Counted from the stretch's first letter, positions 44,846 through 58,900 are shown. The stretch is DNA of 64,000 nucleotides from Tubiluchus corallicola (GCA_030141605.1 JAQGDQ010000032.1:293501-357500), one strand, 5' to 3'. Made by a program: numbers and translations. Notes: a model not told the origin generated them from the letters alone.

Positions 44846-47800
44846 CTTGAAACTGCCTGCCTGCCAGTAGCGTTGTCCATTTGTGAATGTACAACATTAT
44901 CCACTGTTTCACAAAAACTAGCTACAAAACGTATGTGTCCTTCACAGAGTTCACGTAACAGACTCTCATAAGAAAATATTTGAAAGAAGGAATTTTCGAG
45001 TAATCATTAAGAATACGAATCACCTGGTTACAGAATGCAATTCATGTAACTAATTTTATAATGAAAAACGTTCAAGACGAAGCTTATCTGCAGATGGTCA
45101 GTAAAGTAAAAAAATCTGCTGCATATTCATAAACACTGGCACTGCATTACTTCACTTGCACAAACTGAACTCGGTCGGTGTTATATTATTTACGATTCAA
45201 ATATTCATCTACCAAATGCAGCCAAGAGCTCAATTTACTTCCTGTTGATCAAGTTATGAAAATATGTAACAGTGTTATAATAATGCTTGGCACTAATCCC
45301 CCAACGAAGAAGTTACGAATTGAACTGATTGGGGGAGATTTTGTTTGTGTGGCGCGCCGCTAGTTTGATAATGTCATTTACTCAACAAATAGAGCGTTGT
45401 TGTCTTTAGTGTTTTCCATTAATTGTCTTTCAAATAGTTCGATCAGTAGTGCGAATGAAAAAGTTTAAGTAGGTGAACGTGCGAAAATTAGCCAATTTCA
45501 CATTTATAATATTTTCTAGCAAAGTTAATCGTGCTATAATTGACGCCACGGACAATAGATGATGATCAAGCAATTAGGATTAAATTTGTTACAGGAGCTG
45601 CAATTATCAATAACGATTATAATCAGACACGCAGGGTTAATGAGAACTCCCTGAAGTTCAAGTTTAGAAAAATTTGAAATGAAAAATAATTAGAAAAATT
45701 TTAACAAAAATCTCGGTTTAACAATTCTCCAGGTTGGCACACGAAAACGAATTTACGCAAAGTGCTTCCAAGTTTTTTCCACGTAAAAATGTCCATGTAA
45801 TACAGTCAAATAATCAAGGTTAACAAGATTTACCTGGCTCTCACTTCTTCAGTGTTTGTCACGAAACAGAATTTAGTCCCTTTCTAGATATCGGAAACAT
45901 TAGAAATGTAATTAAAACATGTTAGGATGTATCTAATTCTTGATATCAACCTATCGTAGTCTAACATGCCTTGATTAGTAATCAACTTTAGTCACATGTG
46001 ACGTAATGTCCGTAATATTCAAAATGTGGGTGCTGTCATTTCACTTAATAACACGAATGGAATAATGGATGTAGCAAAACTTGATTTAGTGTTTGTAAAA
46101 AAAATTGCTTAAGTTACCTACAAAACGTGAACAGTCAGCAAATGCTATTAGCTGTCAAGAAACGTGCGACAAATTTCAAGAACTTACACTTGTAGTTTTA
46201 TTATCCTAACGTAAATATAGAGATATACAAGCAAAACTAGTTATAGGTATATAGGTCTGTAGGTCTAAGATAATAAAAACACTCACACACGCAAGTCAAA
46301 ATTAATTGTTACAGAAAACAATGACATTACTTTCAACAATAACCATCATAATATATTATATCATCATAATGTCTCTTACGTTTCTAGCATAACGTAGTGC
46401 CGCGTAGTGGTTGTAACAGCGAACAATCTGCTTGGGTGGATAATCATAGGTGAATATGTAATTGTAACCCATATAGTAGTAGCTAAAATATTTATACACT
46501 GATTCGCTTTAATTAGTACAATAAATGCATCCTAGAAGCATTACACGTTCTGTGAAGCAATGTGATGTTCTGAAACTGATTGAAGTATACAGAAATAAAT
46601 AATTACTAAGGAGATCACTTCATCAGTATTTTAGTATTGAATGGTTTTTCCTGGAATGGAATCGTAGAGAAGAAGCAATGAAAATTTAAGCAGACAAAAC
46701 TGGTGCGTCGGAGGTTCAAAATACATTTTTCCACCAATTCTTTCTTTCGTATATGCCACGAAAGTATGACAGCTAGCTGATTCACAATCAGTATACAACT
46801 TGGCAAGCCTGGCATCAAATAAAATTTATTTTACTCGCCAATCTGGCACAGTTATGTCAGCAAAGTCTTGAGTAAGAAAACGGAAGTGCGCAAACATCAT
46901 AAGCTGTCCACAACCAGATCTGTTTACCTAAGTGCTTTCGTATCATTAATTTTATTTTGATCGCCTGAACTCAGACTATGGCATACTTCGTCAGTCAATT
47001 AGACAGTAATATATAATATCGCAGAGTACGTACTGTTGCCTACTTCGTGGCGTTTGAGCTCGGTTGTTGTTCTTCAGGTTATACGTTTCATGCATTTTTG
47101 CCATAAAGTCTAATATTATTTATCAGTAATATTATATTATCCTGGCCAAAACGGAATGCTCACCATGATTTCGTCAATATAATGTTTGTGTTGCTCACAA
47201 AGCGGCAATAGCCACCTGTGCACACTATAAAATATGAAATAATTATGTGAAGCAATTAATTTATTTCAACGCTTTACTGCAAAGTGCATCTTTTTTAATG
47301 ACATGTATCTTGTTAAGTATAGACTTCAGTTTAGTTTAAACTTTATTTATTTATAGTGAATTTACAAAACAGATTGTGTCTGATACATGAATCTCCACGG
47401 TGCAAGTGCTGAGTGCAAAGTTCTAATAAAAGAAAAATGGGTATCACAAATAATAATTATCACACTCAATTCGATAAAACATTTGACTCAATTACAATCA
47501 GCAGATGGTGATTAAGCTTACATACACGAACAGTATAAACACAATATTTTAATAATAACAGTAATAATAAAAATACAGACTTCATCTTTACCTTCTTACA
47601 TTCTGTGCAGTTTCTTATAATTTTGTCAGGGTATGTGCAATAATATCTGTAATTTTCTTTCATTTTCTGTTTTTATTGTTTATCTTTTTATTTGCTTGCC
47701 AAGTTTCTTTGCCATTTATTTTCTACCCAGTTTTCTGATCGTTTCACCCACTTCTCGGTTCGTGCGCTTTTTGGCTTATTTATGGTAAACAATTTCTAGT

Positions 47801-47862
47801 TTTGACTTAGTATGCTAACTTAATATATAATATATTGATACACACATGTTTCACACACACAT

Positions 47863-47937
<75 letters not shown>

Positions 47938-48676
47938 CGCACGCACGCACGCGCACACACACATGTATAGATTTATCATCTTTCAAGCTAATCTTCAGCA
48001 AAATCTACGTTCTGCTATTGGTCTAGTTCAGCAGTCTAACAGAAACGGCCACATTTGCTTACTATTCATTTGGTCTTCCATTTTTACCTATTCTTACATA
48101 TGAATCCTTTATCCAATGTCCTAAATCTCACGAACGCCTTCAAAAAGACGTTTTTCTTGTTACCTGTAGTTACTACGTTAGGTTTTTAAAGTAATATTAT
48201 TGCAATAAAAAACTAAGTAAGCAGAAAAGGCGAGCAGTTTTTCAAGGTCAAGCCTTGTCACCTGGCAATGATTCAAAAAGGGCTTCGTGTGATGTAACAT
48301 CATGCATGCAGCTTTTACATTAAACGACTTGGTTACATGGTCGGTTCTCTGCACACACTATAGTTTTCTCCTTTAAACAAACTAAGTTCGCGATCCAAAG
48401 AAAACATTGAAATTAATACATCGTTGACCATTATGCACCTTATGCATTGACGTAACGCACTTTTCGATGGCATTCTAAGGAGTGCATTGTGTGTCTCTAT
48501 GGTGAATGTTCACATGGTACAAAAACTGCTCCCACTAGCAGATTTTTCATACTGTGACTTCTAGCCAGCGTAAGCTTTTAACGAACCTAATAATAACGAT
48601 CATTCAGCAGCAATTATTATCTTAAAATAATAATGAATTAATTTTATAATCATTACTTCTCAATTTTTGAGCCAGT
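44846..48676. other. Intergenic, mostly featureless
   Basis: AT-rich DNA with one (CA)n microsatellite. A 61-codon plus frame at 45178-45363 ends GGDFVCVARR, but it has no domain and contains a short AATCCCCCAA/TTGGGGG palindrome, so I do not call it. Nothing else is supported. Confidence 0.5.
47854..47962. repeat. (CA)n microsatellite
   Basis: About 75 bp of nearly pure CA followed by CACG variants. The Cys/Val and His/Thr open frames over it are artefacts. Confidence 0.96.
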
Positions 48677-50866
48677 ATGAAATTGCTATGGGCATTGCTG
48701 CTGGTGTTGCAGTTCGTGTGGTTGCTCTATGGAGGGTCTGTTCAGCTATTACCATTTTCTGCTCTTTTTAGGAAACATACGTCTGACATGAGAATATCAA
48801 TGGGCACAACTACAATAAGAACGTTTACTAGTACCAGGTAAGACTATTTTTACCTAGTTTCGCACTCAGCCAGCCAAGTCCCAGGTGTAGTAGCACTCAG
48901 AAGCAATATAGGTGACACAACCTATGTAGCAGCTAGCAGGTTTTCTAACGCCACAATTACGCCCATTGTGTTCGTAAAGCCAAGGTCTCGCAGAGCCGCG
49001 ACTTTTTTGATGGCGATAAAAAATCCAGTCCAACAGCCGCCCAAAAATACATACGACTGTGTTTTGTCATAAATCATTCTTGCGAAGTTCGCCTGATTGT
49101 CGCCATATTTTTGCAAGTTTCTGGCTTTTTTCACTAGCGAAAATCACGAGAATGTCGCACGAAATTCGCACGACATGTATGCGCATATTCGGCGAATTCT
49201 GCGACATTTATGCGACAAGGCACGACATTCGCAGGAATATATTGCGATCATTTCACGACCAATTCACGGAATCTTCGCAGAAAAAAGTGCGAAACAACCA
49301 AAGTTCTCCAAAATGTCTCAAAATAGTCGCAACTCGTCGCAACAATAGCAAAAGCGTCGCAAAATGTTCGGTAAGCTTTTGTGCATTTCGAAATTGTCGA
49401 CGAATATCGACGAACAAATTTGCAAACATTTGGCAAATATTACGACTACCTTGCGGCAGTGTTGCGAAGTTTTGGCGAAGTAGCGAGTTTTGCGACTCCT
49501 GCGATAAATTTTAAGCATTTAAAAAAATTTCCCCAAACCGGCAACTTTTTTACGACAACGGCGAACACCCGTGAATATTTGGCGAATTTTTGGCACATGT
49601 TTGCCGACTGTTGGACTTTCGGATAGGAGCCAAAGCTGAATTTTTGCAGTCATCCAGAATAACATGCTCAAAATCTCCCGAAATCCACTCTCGGGAAAAA
49701 GTTATGGGGTTTTAAATGCAGAATGGCTGCCAACACTGCTTTAAAGTCAAAATAACTCAACTAGGTGCATTTAAGATGGCAAAAATGTGTTACCAGCTGA
49801 TCTAAATGTGCCAGTGTTATATCCGAAAAAATAGCATTTTAATGTCATTTGAGATCACTGTCATTCAAAATGGCTGCCGACGCAGGTTTAAAGTTAAAAT
49901 AACTCAACTAAGTGGCATTTAAGATGGCATAATTATATTACCGGCTGATTTAGAAAAGTATGCTTCAGAAAAGCAGTGTTTCAAGGTCATTCAAAGTCAA
50001 GGTCAATCAAAATGACTGCCGTCGGGGCTTTGAAGTCAAAATAACTCAATTAGTAGACATTTTAGACTGCAAAATGTGTTATCAGCTAATACAAACGTGC
50101 ATATGGTTTATCAGAAAAATAGAGTTTCTAGATCATTCAAGGTTAAGGTCATTCAAAATAACTCTAGCAGTAAATGATGATGATGATAAAGCTTTATTTG
50201 CTCAATGCATACCTAGGTATGTATATAATATACATGCAAGGCCTCTATTTGCAGGCCGATAATTCTGCACTGCATCATGATATAAGAGTATATATACAAC
50301 ACGGTCAATTATAATTATGTCCCTAATATATGTACCATAAACTTGCTTACAAGACATTTTAGCAATTATTTATAGCAATTAATAACAGAATTCATTCACT
50401 GGGAATATTTAGATTACACTGTTAGGAAAGTATTAAAAATAACAAACTTTCTTATATGCACGCTTTATTTACAAATATTGATTTTTGTAGCGAAAGAAAT
50501 AAAGCAAATGTAACTGCATTTTAGATAAATATGTAGTTGACAAAGCCTACACTAACGACAGTTGGCCATTGAGCGAGTTCTACAGAACTCTAGATTTATG
50601 CGACTAATTGTAGGGCTGTGTGAATACAGTTACCACCATGTTCCAATTTTACAATCTTTTACGATGCATAATTCGTTGTTACTTTTTTCTCTTTAAGATG
50701 AGTATTTATTTATTCTTACTAACAATAAATAAGATACGTAAAAGTTATAACAACTACACGAATGGTTGAAAATATAATTACAAACAGCTTTTTTAGGAAA
50801 CGTTTCCAAAATGGCTTCTGTAGCTGCTCTGTCGTGGATAATCCAATTCAATTCACATTTTTATAA
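48677..50866 (+). CDS. Candidate small secreted peptide (two exons)
   Basis: Exon 48677-48837 encodes a strong signal peptide (MKLLWALLLVLQFVWLLYGG) and then a short polar stretch, ending before GTAAGA in phase 2. A good acceptor (CAGCTTTTTTAG) at 50796 continues in phase with RKRFQNGFCSCSVVD and a stop at 50864-50866. The result is 76 residues with two closely spaced cysteines in the mature part. An AATAAA lies at 50876-50881, which is very close to the stop. The intron spans two repeat blocks (49020-50165). A TTTTTAG inside exon 1 at about 48770 is a competing acceptor. No homologue is recognised. Confidence 0.3.
49020..49620. repeat. About 600-bp foldback element rich in TCGC/GCGA words
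   Basis: The left end contains AGTCCAACAGCCGCCCAAAA, and the right end contains its inverse, TTGCCGACTGTTGGAC. Both arms are followed inward by CAAAAAT-like and TTGCGA/TCGCAA words repeated many times. Open frames up to 151 codons on several frames come from this word bias. It is probably a nonautonomous DNA transposon or long palindromic repeat. Confidence 0.55.
49719..50165. repeat. About 145-bp tandem repeat, three units
   Basis: Units start with ATGGCTGCC or ATGACTGCC at 49723, 49870 and 50012 (periods 147 and 142). Each continues with TTTAAAGTCAAAATAACTCA-like sequence, then CATTTAAGATGGCA or a variant, and ends with a GGTCATTCAA-like block. A partial fourth unit begins near 50150. It is noncoding. 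Confidence 0.75.
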
Positions 50867-50929
50867 CAGACTTAAAATAAATATAAAACGTACATATGAA
50901 CTAAATAATATATATATATATCCCAAGGT

Positions 50930-51087
50930 GTTTTCCCACACCGTCGATAACCGTGCCTGTCACCAGGTCTTTGAAACATTTGAACTCGTTTTCCCGCACT
51001 AACGCCTTCACTCGCTAATGATACCCAAATCATTATTGTGACAACAACAGGAACGTATCTAAACAATATGGATAATGCCATTTTCAC
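50930..51087 (-). CDS. Candidate signal-peptide exon of an unidentified gene
   Basis: Starting at 51087 the minus strand encodes MKMALSILFRYV, a hydrophobic core and a good cleavage site after GVSA, then a basic stretch (GKRVQMFQRPGDRHGYRRCG). The frame runs on into TA repeats, so an exon end is expected at about 50945-50960. Possible donors are GTGACA, GTTATC and GTGTGG, none strong. Downstream exons were not found with certainty. Confidence 0.35.
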
Positions 51088-51099
51088 AATAAATGCACT

Positions 51100-52946
51100 A
51101 GGTTAGTAATACGTACTATAACAATAATAGATTCGTTCAACAGTAATTAACGTGGTGAGGAATCGGAGCACTGTATCGAATTGCTGTTTAATTTTACGCT
51201 GAATTACACCTCCGCTTTACCAATGGTAGACTGGACCTTCTTAAATCTGTCCACTTTTTTATCACCATAGCCTCCACTGATTCTCGTTGATGTGCCTTCT
51301 CCAAGTTAGTAAGATTTCCGATTGTCAATGACATACGAATCTTCTGCTTTGTGTTTTAACGTAGCTGAATGTTTCCATTGACACTTTTGACAATGTTTTT
51401 AAGATGAATAATAAGAAGGCGACCTGATAGATATTTTTCAAGTAAAAAATTAGTCGTGATGGTGTTCTTGCTTTTCATTGTTTATAATTACTTGTTCCAC
51501 TTTACCTACCCTATTTTATAATGATAAAGCCTATTTAAACTAGTGTTCTTAATAATTAAATTTATGTGCATGTTGGGCTTTAGCAAAAAAAAAACATTTT
51601 GTTTACTGCAAAGCAGTTTGCAGGCCAGCTAGGCTATGTAGCAGTGAAGAGACGAAACTTTGCATAAACTGAAAAGTTGCAAAAATCTGGATCAACTCTC
51701 AAAGATTTTTAGAATCATACTGGCTGGTTGGTTTTTCGGTTAACAGGTTGGTCGGCCTGAACCACTAAAGTGCACCACGTTTAAGACATTCTCTGCGAAT
51801 TTCGCGTGCAATGTGTGTGATATTTTCTCTTACGATGATCAATAGCAACGCTGGAAAGAAGTGGCACTGAGAAATGGTCGATCAATACGAAAAACGACCG
51901 ACTCATAATGGGGGACGCTGTTACGTTGACAATCATTTCCCAAAAATTACACATTTCTTACGGAATCGTCGTAGAGATTTCAGTTTATCAATAAACAAAG
52001 TTTTCTTCATTGATACATTTGGCATGAAAAGAATAAGCACTTCTCATATCCTTAGCTATGTTACCCAACATATTTGAGTCAGCTCCTCCTCTGCGCTTAC
52101 AGGGCTTCCCTGCCGTCATAGACCCATCAGAGAGCGCAGCGCTCATGGATGACAGGTGCTAGTCTTTGTGGATACGCTGAAAATCGTTTTTACTCGCTGG
52201 CTTTTAGACCAATAAAATATTTTGTGTAATGGTGCCATGTTCACAAAGATTTTAAACACGTATTCGTTTAGCAAGTGAAACTTTTGAGAAAACAGAAAAA
52301 CATAGATGTATGTGCAGTGTACATGCTTCCATTGAGGAAAATCGAAGTGACACGTTACTATATATGTGACTTCACTAATTTGGAAGATGAAAGTGATTGA
52401 AGTATATAGATATTCAAAGTAAATGTGACTGCTTTTATATCATGAACTGCTAAGTGGTATGGCTGTGAATCTGGATAGTAAATTTCTGTATTTTATTTGG
52501 ATGCACTTAGTCCTACTAAGAGGTGAGGAGCATAATTTACAATCAGAACTTTGTTACTATTTTGTCAGTGTTGGTAATTACACGTGTTTTTAAGCTTAAT
52601 AAATATAATTGAATCAATTATGACAAGTTTCTGCTTTCTTGTGCTTGTAAATTGCTTAAATGTGAAAGCCTAGAACAAAAATATAGTGCACAGGAAGTCA
52701 GAGCAGACCTAATCCCTCCCAATTGTCCTAATTAGTCTTCTAATCACTTGAGAAATTTCAGTAGTCCCAACTTTCATGTAACATCCCAAAAATAACGACA
52801 TATCTGATAGCAATTTCTGCATTTTCTGCAAGTATTGCATGTATATGCATGCCGAATAATAAATGACAAAATTTGATTTCTGACGCTTTTCCACTGCTAT
52901 AAGAAAGTACGTTAATGGAACTGGTAATGATGACAATATTTGTAAG
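51100..52946. other. Upstream region of the receptor gene
   Basis: AT-rich intergenic DNA. A 67-codon frame at 51874-52077 has no domain and no splice context. A short GC-richer patch at 52080-52170 is unexplained. The receptor's promoter and 5' UTR should lie at the right-hand end, but I see no clear TATA box. Confidence 0.45.
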
Positions 52947-55900
52947 ATGGATTTACAGATTTACGCTCGCCATTTAGCATATGGATTTTTTAACTTTATC
53001 AATTGGCTAATAAAATCGTCAGAACGTCTGAAAGTCGCCTTTGCCGTTACCGTTTTGGCTATACAAACGTGGACAATTAGTCTAGCTTGCCAGCGTATGT
53101 TTGTCTGCAAAATACTGCGCTTATGCTTATAATGCGTCTTAACTCTTTTAAAAGACTCCAACCTCCGCGTACATTATTTTAACCTCAAAACAGTCAAATC
53201 AGTATCGTGACTAAATCTATTAATGATGCCATTACTCATGCTTAATCTAAAGTCAATCAGGCACGTGTCACGGAGACAGCAGGCCTATACTTGTGCAATT
53301 AAATATTGAATTTCTTGTCCAAGATGGAAGTCACTCTGCTCGCTGGGTTTGTAATTATACTGCAAATGTAAGCCCGCCTCTACACACAGTTGATCATAAA
53401 TATTGGATTCGCAGCTTTGCTAGCAATCAATATTGGATTGCCTGTCATTCCCTGTAGCTAGAATCGCTTTGTAGTTTATAGTTGCCGAGTTGTATAAAAT
53501 CATTGCGCATTGGTTGTGTAAAGAAGGCCCAATAAAGACTATAAATTGTATATATAATTGCTTTTTGATTTGGGTCGCGTGTTTGCAACCTGGGTATTGG
53601 AATTGGGAAGTATAGATCGAAATTCTGCAAATGCTTGACAATGGTAGAAATATGACAGGCAACGGTAAAAATGTGTTCTGCAAACTGATCCAAAACATTC
53701 AAATCGAATATAAAATTGAAAACTAATTATCACTAAATATAGGCTATTTTGAATACATGCAATCGGGCTTAGTTATCCAGTGTCGAATTTGAGCGTATAT
53801 AGCTAAATAAGCTATATAAGCTAACTACAACATGAAGCTTTTTCTGATTTAATATTTAGGTGGCAGGATCTTATGAATTTTTTTATATTTTTGCAGTTTA
53901 ATTTTGCCGTAATGCACATAAATCAGGTGCATATACTTGCTTTGTTCACTGTATGTATTTGCTTAATCGTAAATGTACTGAAAGTAATTTTTTATTCAAA
54001 CCGTTTAGGTCTCACCCTTAATACGTATCTCAACTGTAACTCTAGGCAGGCGGCCGAATAAAAAAAACTAGAGGTTTTCAAATTTTTCGACAAGGCTCGA
54101 GTAGCCATTTCTTTTTTCACAGAGTTTTAAGGATGACACTGCTGTGTACCCCAATGTGTTAAAAATGTATTTGGGTATGCAAAGTAGTGTCATTAGTGTT
54201 ATTGGTATTAGTAGGGTCATATTAAGGAAAATATTATTGTTTTTGTATCATATGAAATAGGTTGTTCATACTGTCTGGAACACAATGTAACTACAAGGAC
54301 GATTTCGTTTTGTCTTACAGGTTGTTCATGCAATCCTGATGCAAAGCGACTATATGATGATTTGCTGACTGGTTATAATCGCTTGACAAGACCAGTACGA
54401 AACCACACGGAGTGCGTAGCTGTAAAACTCGGACTGAAACTCACTCAACTTATTGACGTGGTAAATCACATAAATCACCTTTAGTTTGTTTTTCAGCTTG
54501 AATAATTTAGTCTTACTTTGCGGTCAAACAGATGTCAACGCAATCATTGAGATGACTTCATACCGGCTAACGCGCATTCAAGTTACGCGCACGGCTTCAT
54601 ACAGTTTCGTGTCATTTCACGTATTTCTAATTAAGGGTGGCACATAATATTTTGCGGGGAGGTATAAAACAACGAATAATAGTAGAGTATAATTTATTCT
54701 GGCAAAGCATTGTTCAAACATTTGCAAATCTATCATGCCTTAAATTTGGTGTGGAGACTGCATACATGACGCACGGCCTGTAATCTTGAGGGGTATAATC
54801 GAAGCAGTGGCCTGAACACCTGAGATTGATTTTTTCGATTGAACTGAATCGCTTGGAAATTCACCGGACTTGAATCACGTCAAAAAACTGGAGCTATCCT
54901 GAAACACAGAATGGACGCTAAGATGATAAAAATATGCCATTGATCAGCCAGTCAACAGATAAGCTTGTGAAAAAACTGCAAGATGTGTTGAGGTCTCTAG
55001 TTTTTCGAGTCACTGCACCAATTACGCCCCTCAAGATGGCAAGCTGTGTGAGACACAAAGGGTTTACACGATACTTTGAATGCACGATAGATTGTAATAT
55101 AATAAATTGTTCTCTACTATTACTCGTTGTTTTTGTACGCCCCTAGCAAAACGTTATTTCCACCTATGTATACTATACAGTTTATGCGGAAATCGTCACG
55201 CGGAAAGATGTCAATTATCATATATTCATTTGATGAAATTATGCCTATTTGTATGTAAAACAGTATCATAGGAAACCAATAACCATTTGTCAGTATTCTG
55301 TATACGTACAATGTAATTTCATCCTGAAATGAATATCAAGATTGGCCTTCTCTTGACAAAGATTTTCAGATCAATATTATGTAATAAAAGATGTCGAAAA
55401 ATCCGAGTTTCTACCTTTTAAATTTTAAGCAAATTGTGACTAATCTCTGGCTAAAATGGTTGTATGCCAGCAATAACAAACGAAAACTGAAGTAAAAATA
55501 CGGTTGCTTAATTCAGCAGTGTAAGTCCTTCAGCAGTGTAAGTTTTTATTAACTAACACTGATTGATTATCTCTGTAAAGTTTTTATCAGTGATTATCAA
55601 TGTTTTTAATGGCAAATAAAGATTATTATATATATATATATATATATAGTTTTTTATTTCTATTTACTAAATTGCAGGATGAGAAAAATCAGATCATGAA
55701 AACCAATGTTTGGCTAAGACAGGTAAAGCCTTTAAATTCTTCTCATTGTATTTTTTGTTAGAAATCGCCGCAGGTTAGTTGTATGATAGTAAATCAAGAC
55801 ATTGGCAAACCACAGACGCTATCTTTCTCAAACTGTTTATAACCGTCCACATATTTTCAGCTACAAACAGAATGTCTAGTCCGCTACCGCAATATCACAT

Positions 55901-58900
55901 ACAGACAAATACTATTCAGTCAAGTATTTGTATTTCTTTTTTGCAGCCTCAATGATTCGTAATAGCTCCGGCCATTCTGCAAACCTCTGGTAGGTTCTGT
56001 CTTGGTGTATGTCACACTTCTTAAATGTCTCCAAGTGCTCTGCCGATCTTCTATTTGTTCTGTCTTCTTACATACATCAAGCCACCCTCTAACATCATGA
56101 CTACCGCTATTCTATTACCCATTGGGTCACTGTAACTCGATTTTTAGTGCTTCAGCTATTATTTCCTATTGATTCTGGACCTTCTACTCTCCATCATTTC
56201 GCCAACTCAACCACTGTTCCACGTTCAAATTATTAGGCTCACTGCATACTAGATCATACAAACCTTCTAGGTAAAGCAATAATTAGCCACGAATTACATC
56301 TTTAAGTTAATTTAGTTAAGTCGGTTTCTGAAAACGGAATTGATTTGTCTTGATCACAATGGAACTATGCAAATTTTATAGTTTGTGAAAAGTGGCATTA
56401 GACTTGTAAATTCAATAAAGGTCTTTGGCTCAATTCCATCCTTTTCAAATTTCATTTTTTAAATCAAAGTTGGTTTTAATTTTTATTTGTGGATCATATG
56501 TCATCACTGTCAATCACAGCAATCGCCTTACATCCTTTCCTGTGTCTGATGCTATCCCCTTCGCCCATTAACTACACTCGCATTCGCTTCTGTGTAAACT
56601 GTGAATATGGTCTATAAATTTTCAGCCACATGTTTCACTTTTGCTGTAAGTGCTAATGTGGCGCAATTTTTCATCAAATGCTGCAGACAAAGTTTATTTT
56701 GTTAAGCTCGGCTGTCATCTTTAAAAGCATTTATAGAGATGAAATCAGAAAGAACATTTTCTAGTGTTTACAGATTCGGCTAGCATAGAGGAGTATAAAA
56801 TTGTTTTAATGCCCAAAAACTGTGGCCTTCAAAATTCCCGTTCGAGTTGCTAGCACTGCTAGTCTGTTACACCATCTGTCCTGACGGACACTACTTAAGC
56901 TGCTTATAGATGCATGATTAGGCAAGGTTATGGTTTGATGGGGCGGAGAAGAAGGACGTTGTTGAAAAATTCACAAAATCATTAATTTTACTTTAAAATA
57001 AATTTCATTGACACCATTGTGTTCGTATTGAATTAGCATTTGACAAAATCAAGTGTGGAAAACAATATCCTTCATGTGGTGTCCGGTTTCGTTGATGCAT
57101 TTCTGAAGGCGTTCATGGAAGTTGGCCTCCACTCTCTCCAACATTACTTGTGTGGCTTTTTTCTATACACACGTGCTTTGAGGCTTCCAGACAAGAAATA
57201 ATCACACACGGACAAATCGGGGGACTGAGGGGGCCAAGGAGTGTCAGCAAACCTGGAAATGAGGCGGTCAATGCGAAGAAAGTCCATTGATGCCCTGGCT
57301 GTGTGGGCCGTCGCCCCATCCTGCTGAACCACACACGTCGGATAGGCATACGTTTTCGTCGTAATTCAGGCACAAAGAAGTTGTTTATCATCTCGGTGTA
57401 ACGCTCGGAATTCTCTCGGATTTTCAATAGCCCAATAACGACAGTTCTGTTGATTCACCATGCCACTGAGATGAAAATTGTGTTACGGGAACAGCCTCAT
57501 TTCGGTGAATGGTTAAAGTGGCGTCGAAATTCACGCTGAATAGCTGTAACAGACTCGTTATTCTTCACCTAACTGTCGTAGGCAAACACACGATGATCTA
57601 TCGTCCACAGCGCCATGGCTTCACGTGGAAACAAAAGAAAATAAATGCTAAAACACCACTGGCATAATGGTACCTGCCAGACAATGTCACTCCCTGAAAA
57701 TAGCCATTTCAAAAACGCCCGTTCTCTCCGCATCTGAACAGAATATTGAAAGCACTGAGCTAGAGAACCCAGATTTTTTAAAATCTCAAACTAATATATA
57801 TAATGGTAAAAAGATTAGTAATCTATAATGCCACAGAATAATTATCCAACAAGAGATGTTAATCCGTTCTTGCTACTTAGCTGGCAAACTTGGTAAATGG
57901 TGAGTTGACATTTTCAGGAATGGATCGATTATAAGCTGGCATGGGATCCAACTGAGTATGGTGGCGTTGATGTGCTTTACGTCCCATCACAACAGATTTG
58001 GGTACCAGATCTTGTTTTATACAACAAGTAAGTTACATATGTAAATGTATATGTTGTATGTAAATGGCTTATGCAGCGATGCTGTTATAATGTAATTGCA
58101 ACTGCCATATGCCATACTTTTATTGCGATATATATATATATACAAACTTTGTTGCAGTGCTGACGGAAACTACCAAGTTACCCTCATGACAAAAGCCACA
58201 ATTCACCCAGATGGCAGAGTTATGTGGGAACCACCAGCTATTTATAAAAGCTTCTGCCCAATTGAGGTGAAGTACTTCCCATTCGACGAGCAAGAATGCC
58301 ACATGAAGTTCGGTTCTTGGACTTACAATGGAGATCAGGTAAATGTATAAAGTACATACATATACTCAGGTGTGCGTTCAAATTTGAGTGATTTACCGTG
58401 AAAGCTGTAGTTACCAAGCTTGATGAGTATTTCACTATCTTATTCTTAAAGACTCCATCATGTAAGACAGCAGTCCAGCATTCAACCTGATGTTAGTGAT
58501 CAGAAACGAGACTGGCTCATTATCAAGGCCATCAATTTATGATAAGCCACTGAACCAGCAGAGTTGTCTTAAACTCGAATGCTTGTACGCCCTCCTTCTA
58601 AGAGGTTGCCAAAAAACGGACGAGAATCAAACCCAGGCATTCTCAAATGACCCTGCTTAAATTATTGGCTTCCACGGGGTTGCTAACTTTTTATTTATTT
58701 TTTTACAAAATACCCCGAAGAATCATAATGACTTGTATTTACAGGAAATCTTGTAAATCGCGTGCAGACTTCTTTGCAAATTCATTTTGAATTTATCATC
58801 AACTTTTGCTTTTTTGCAGGTGGATTTAAGCCACTTTGTGAGTGATGAAAACACGACAGAAGCGCTATTAAAGGGTTGCCAGGAGAACCCCAACAAAAAA

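Noticed and set aside
49059-49626. Open frames of 62-151 codons on both strands
   Set aside because: They come from repeated TCGC/GCGA words in the foldback element, with no domain or splice context.
53324-53367. [14 protein letters not shown] leader with GTAAGC donor as first exon of the acetylcholine receptor
   Set aside because: It ends in phase 2 and gives a stop after joining exon 2. The leader ending at 53094 is phase 1 and fits.
55950-56280. Protein-like words on the minus strand in receptor intron 3
   Set aside because: Too many stops and no recognisable motif; at most an old relic.
58590-58690. Possible minus-strand tRNA-derived SINE with a B-box-like GGTTTGATTCT
   Set aside because: No A box at the right distance and no tRNA fold.
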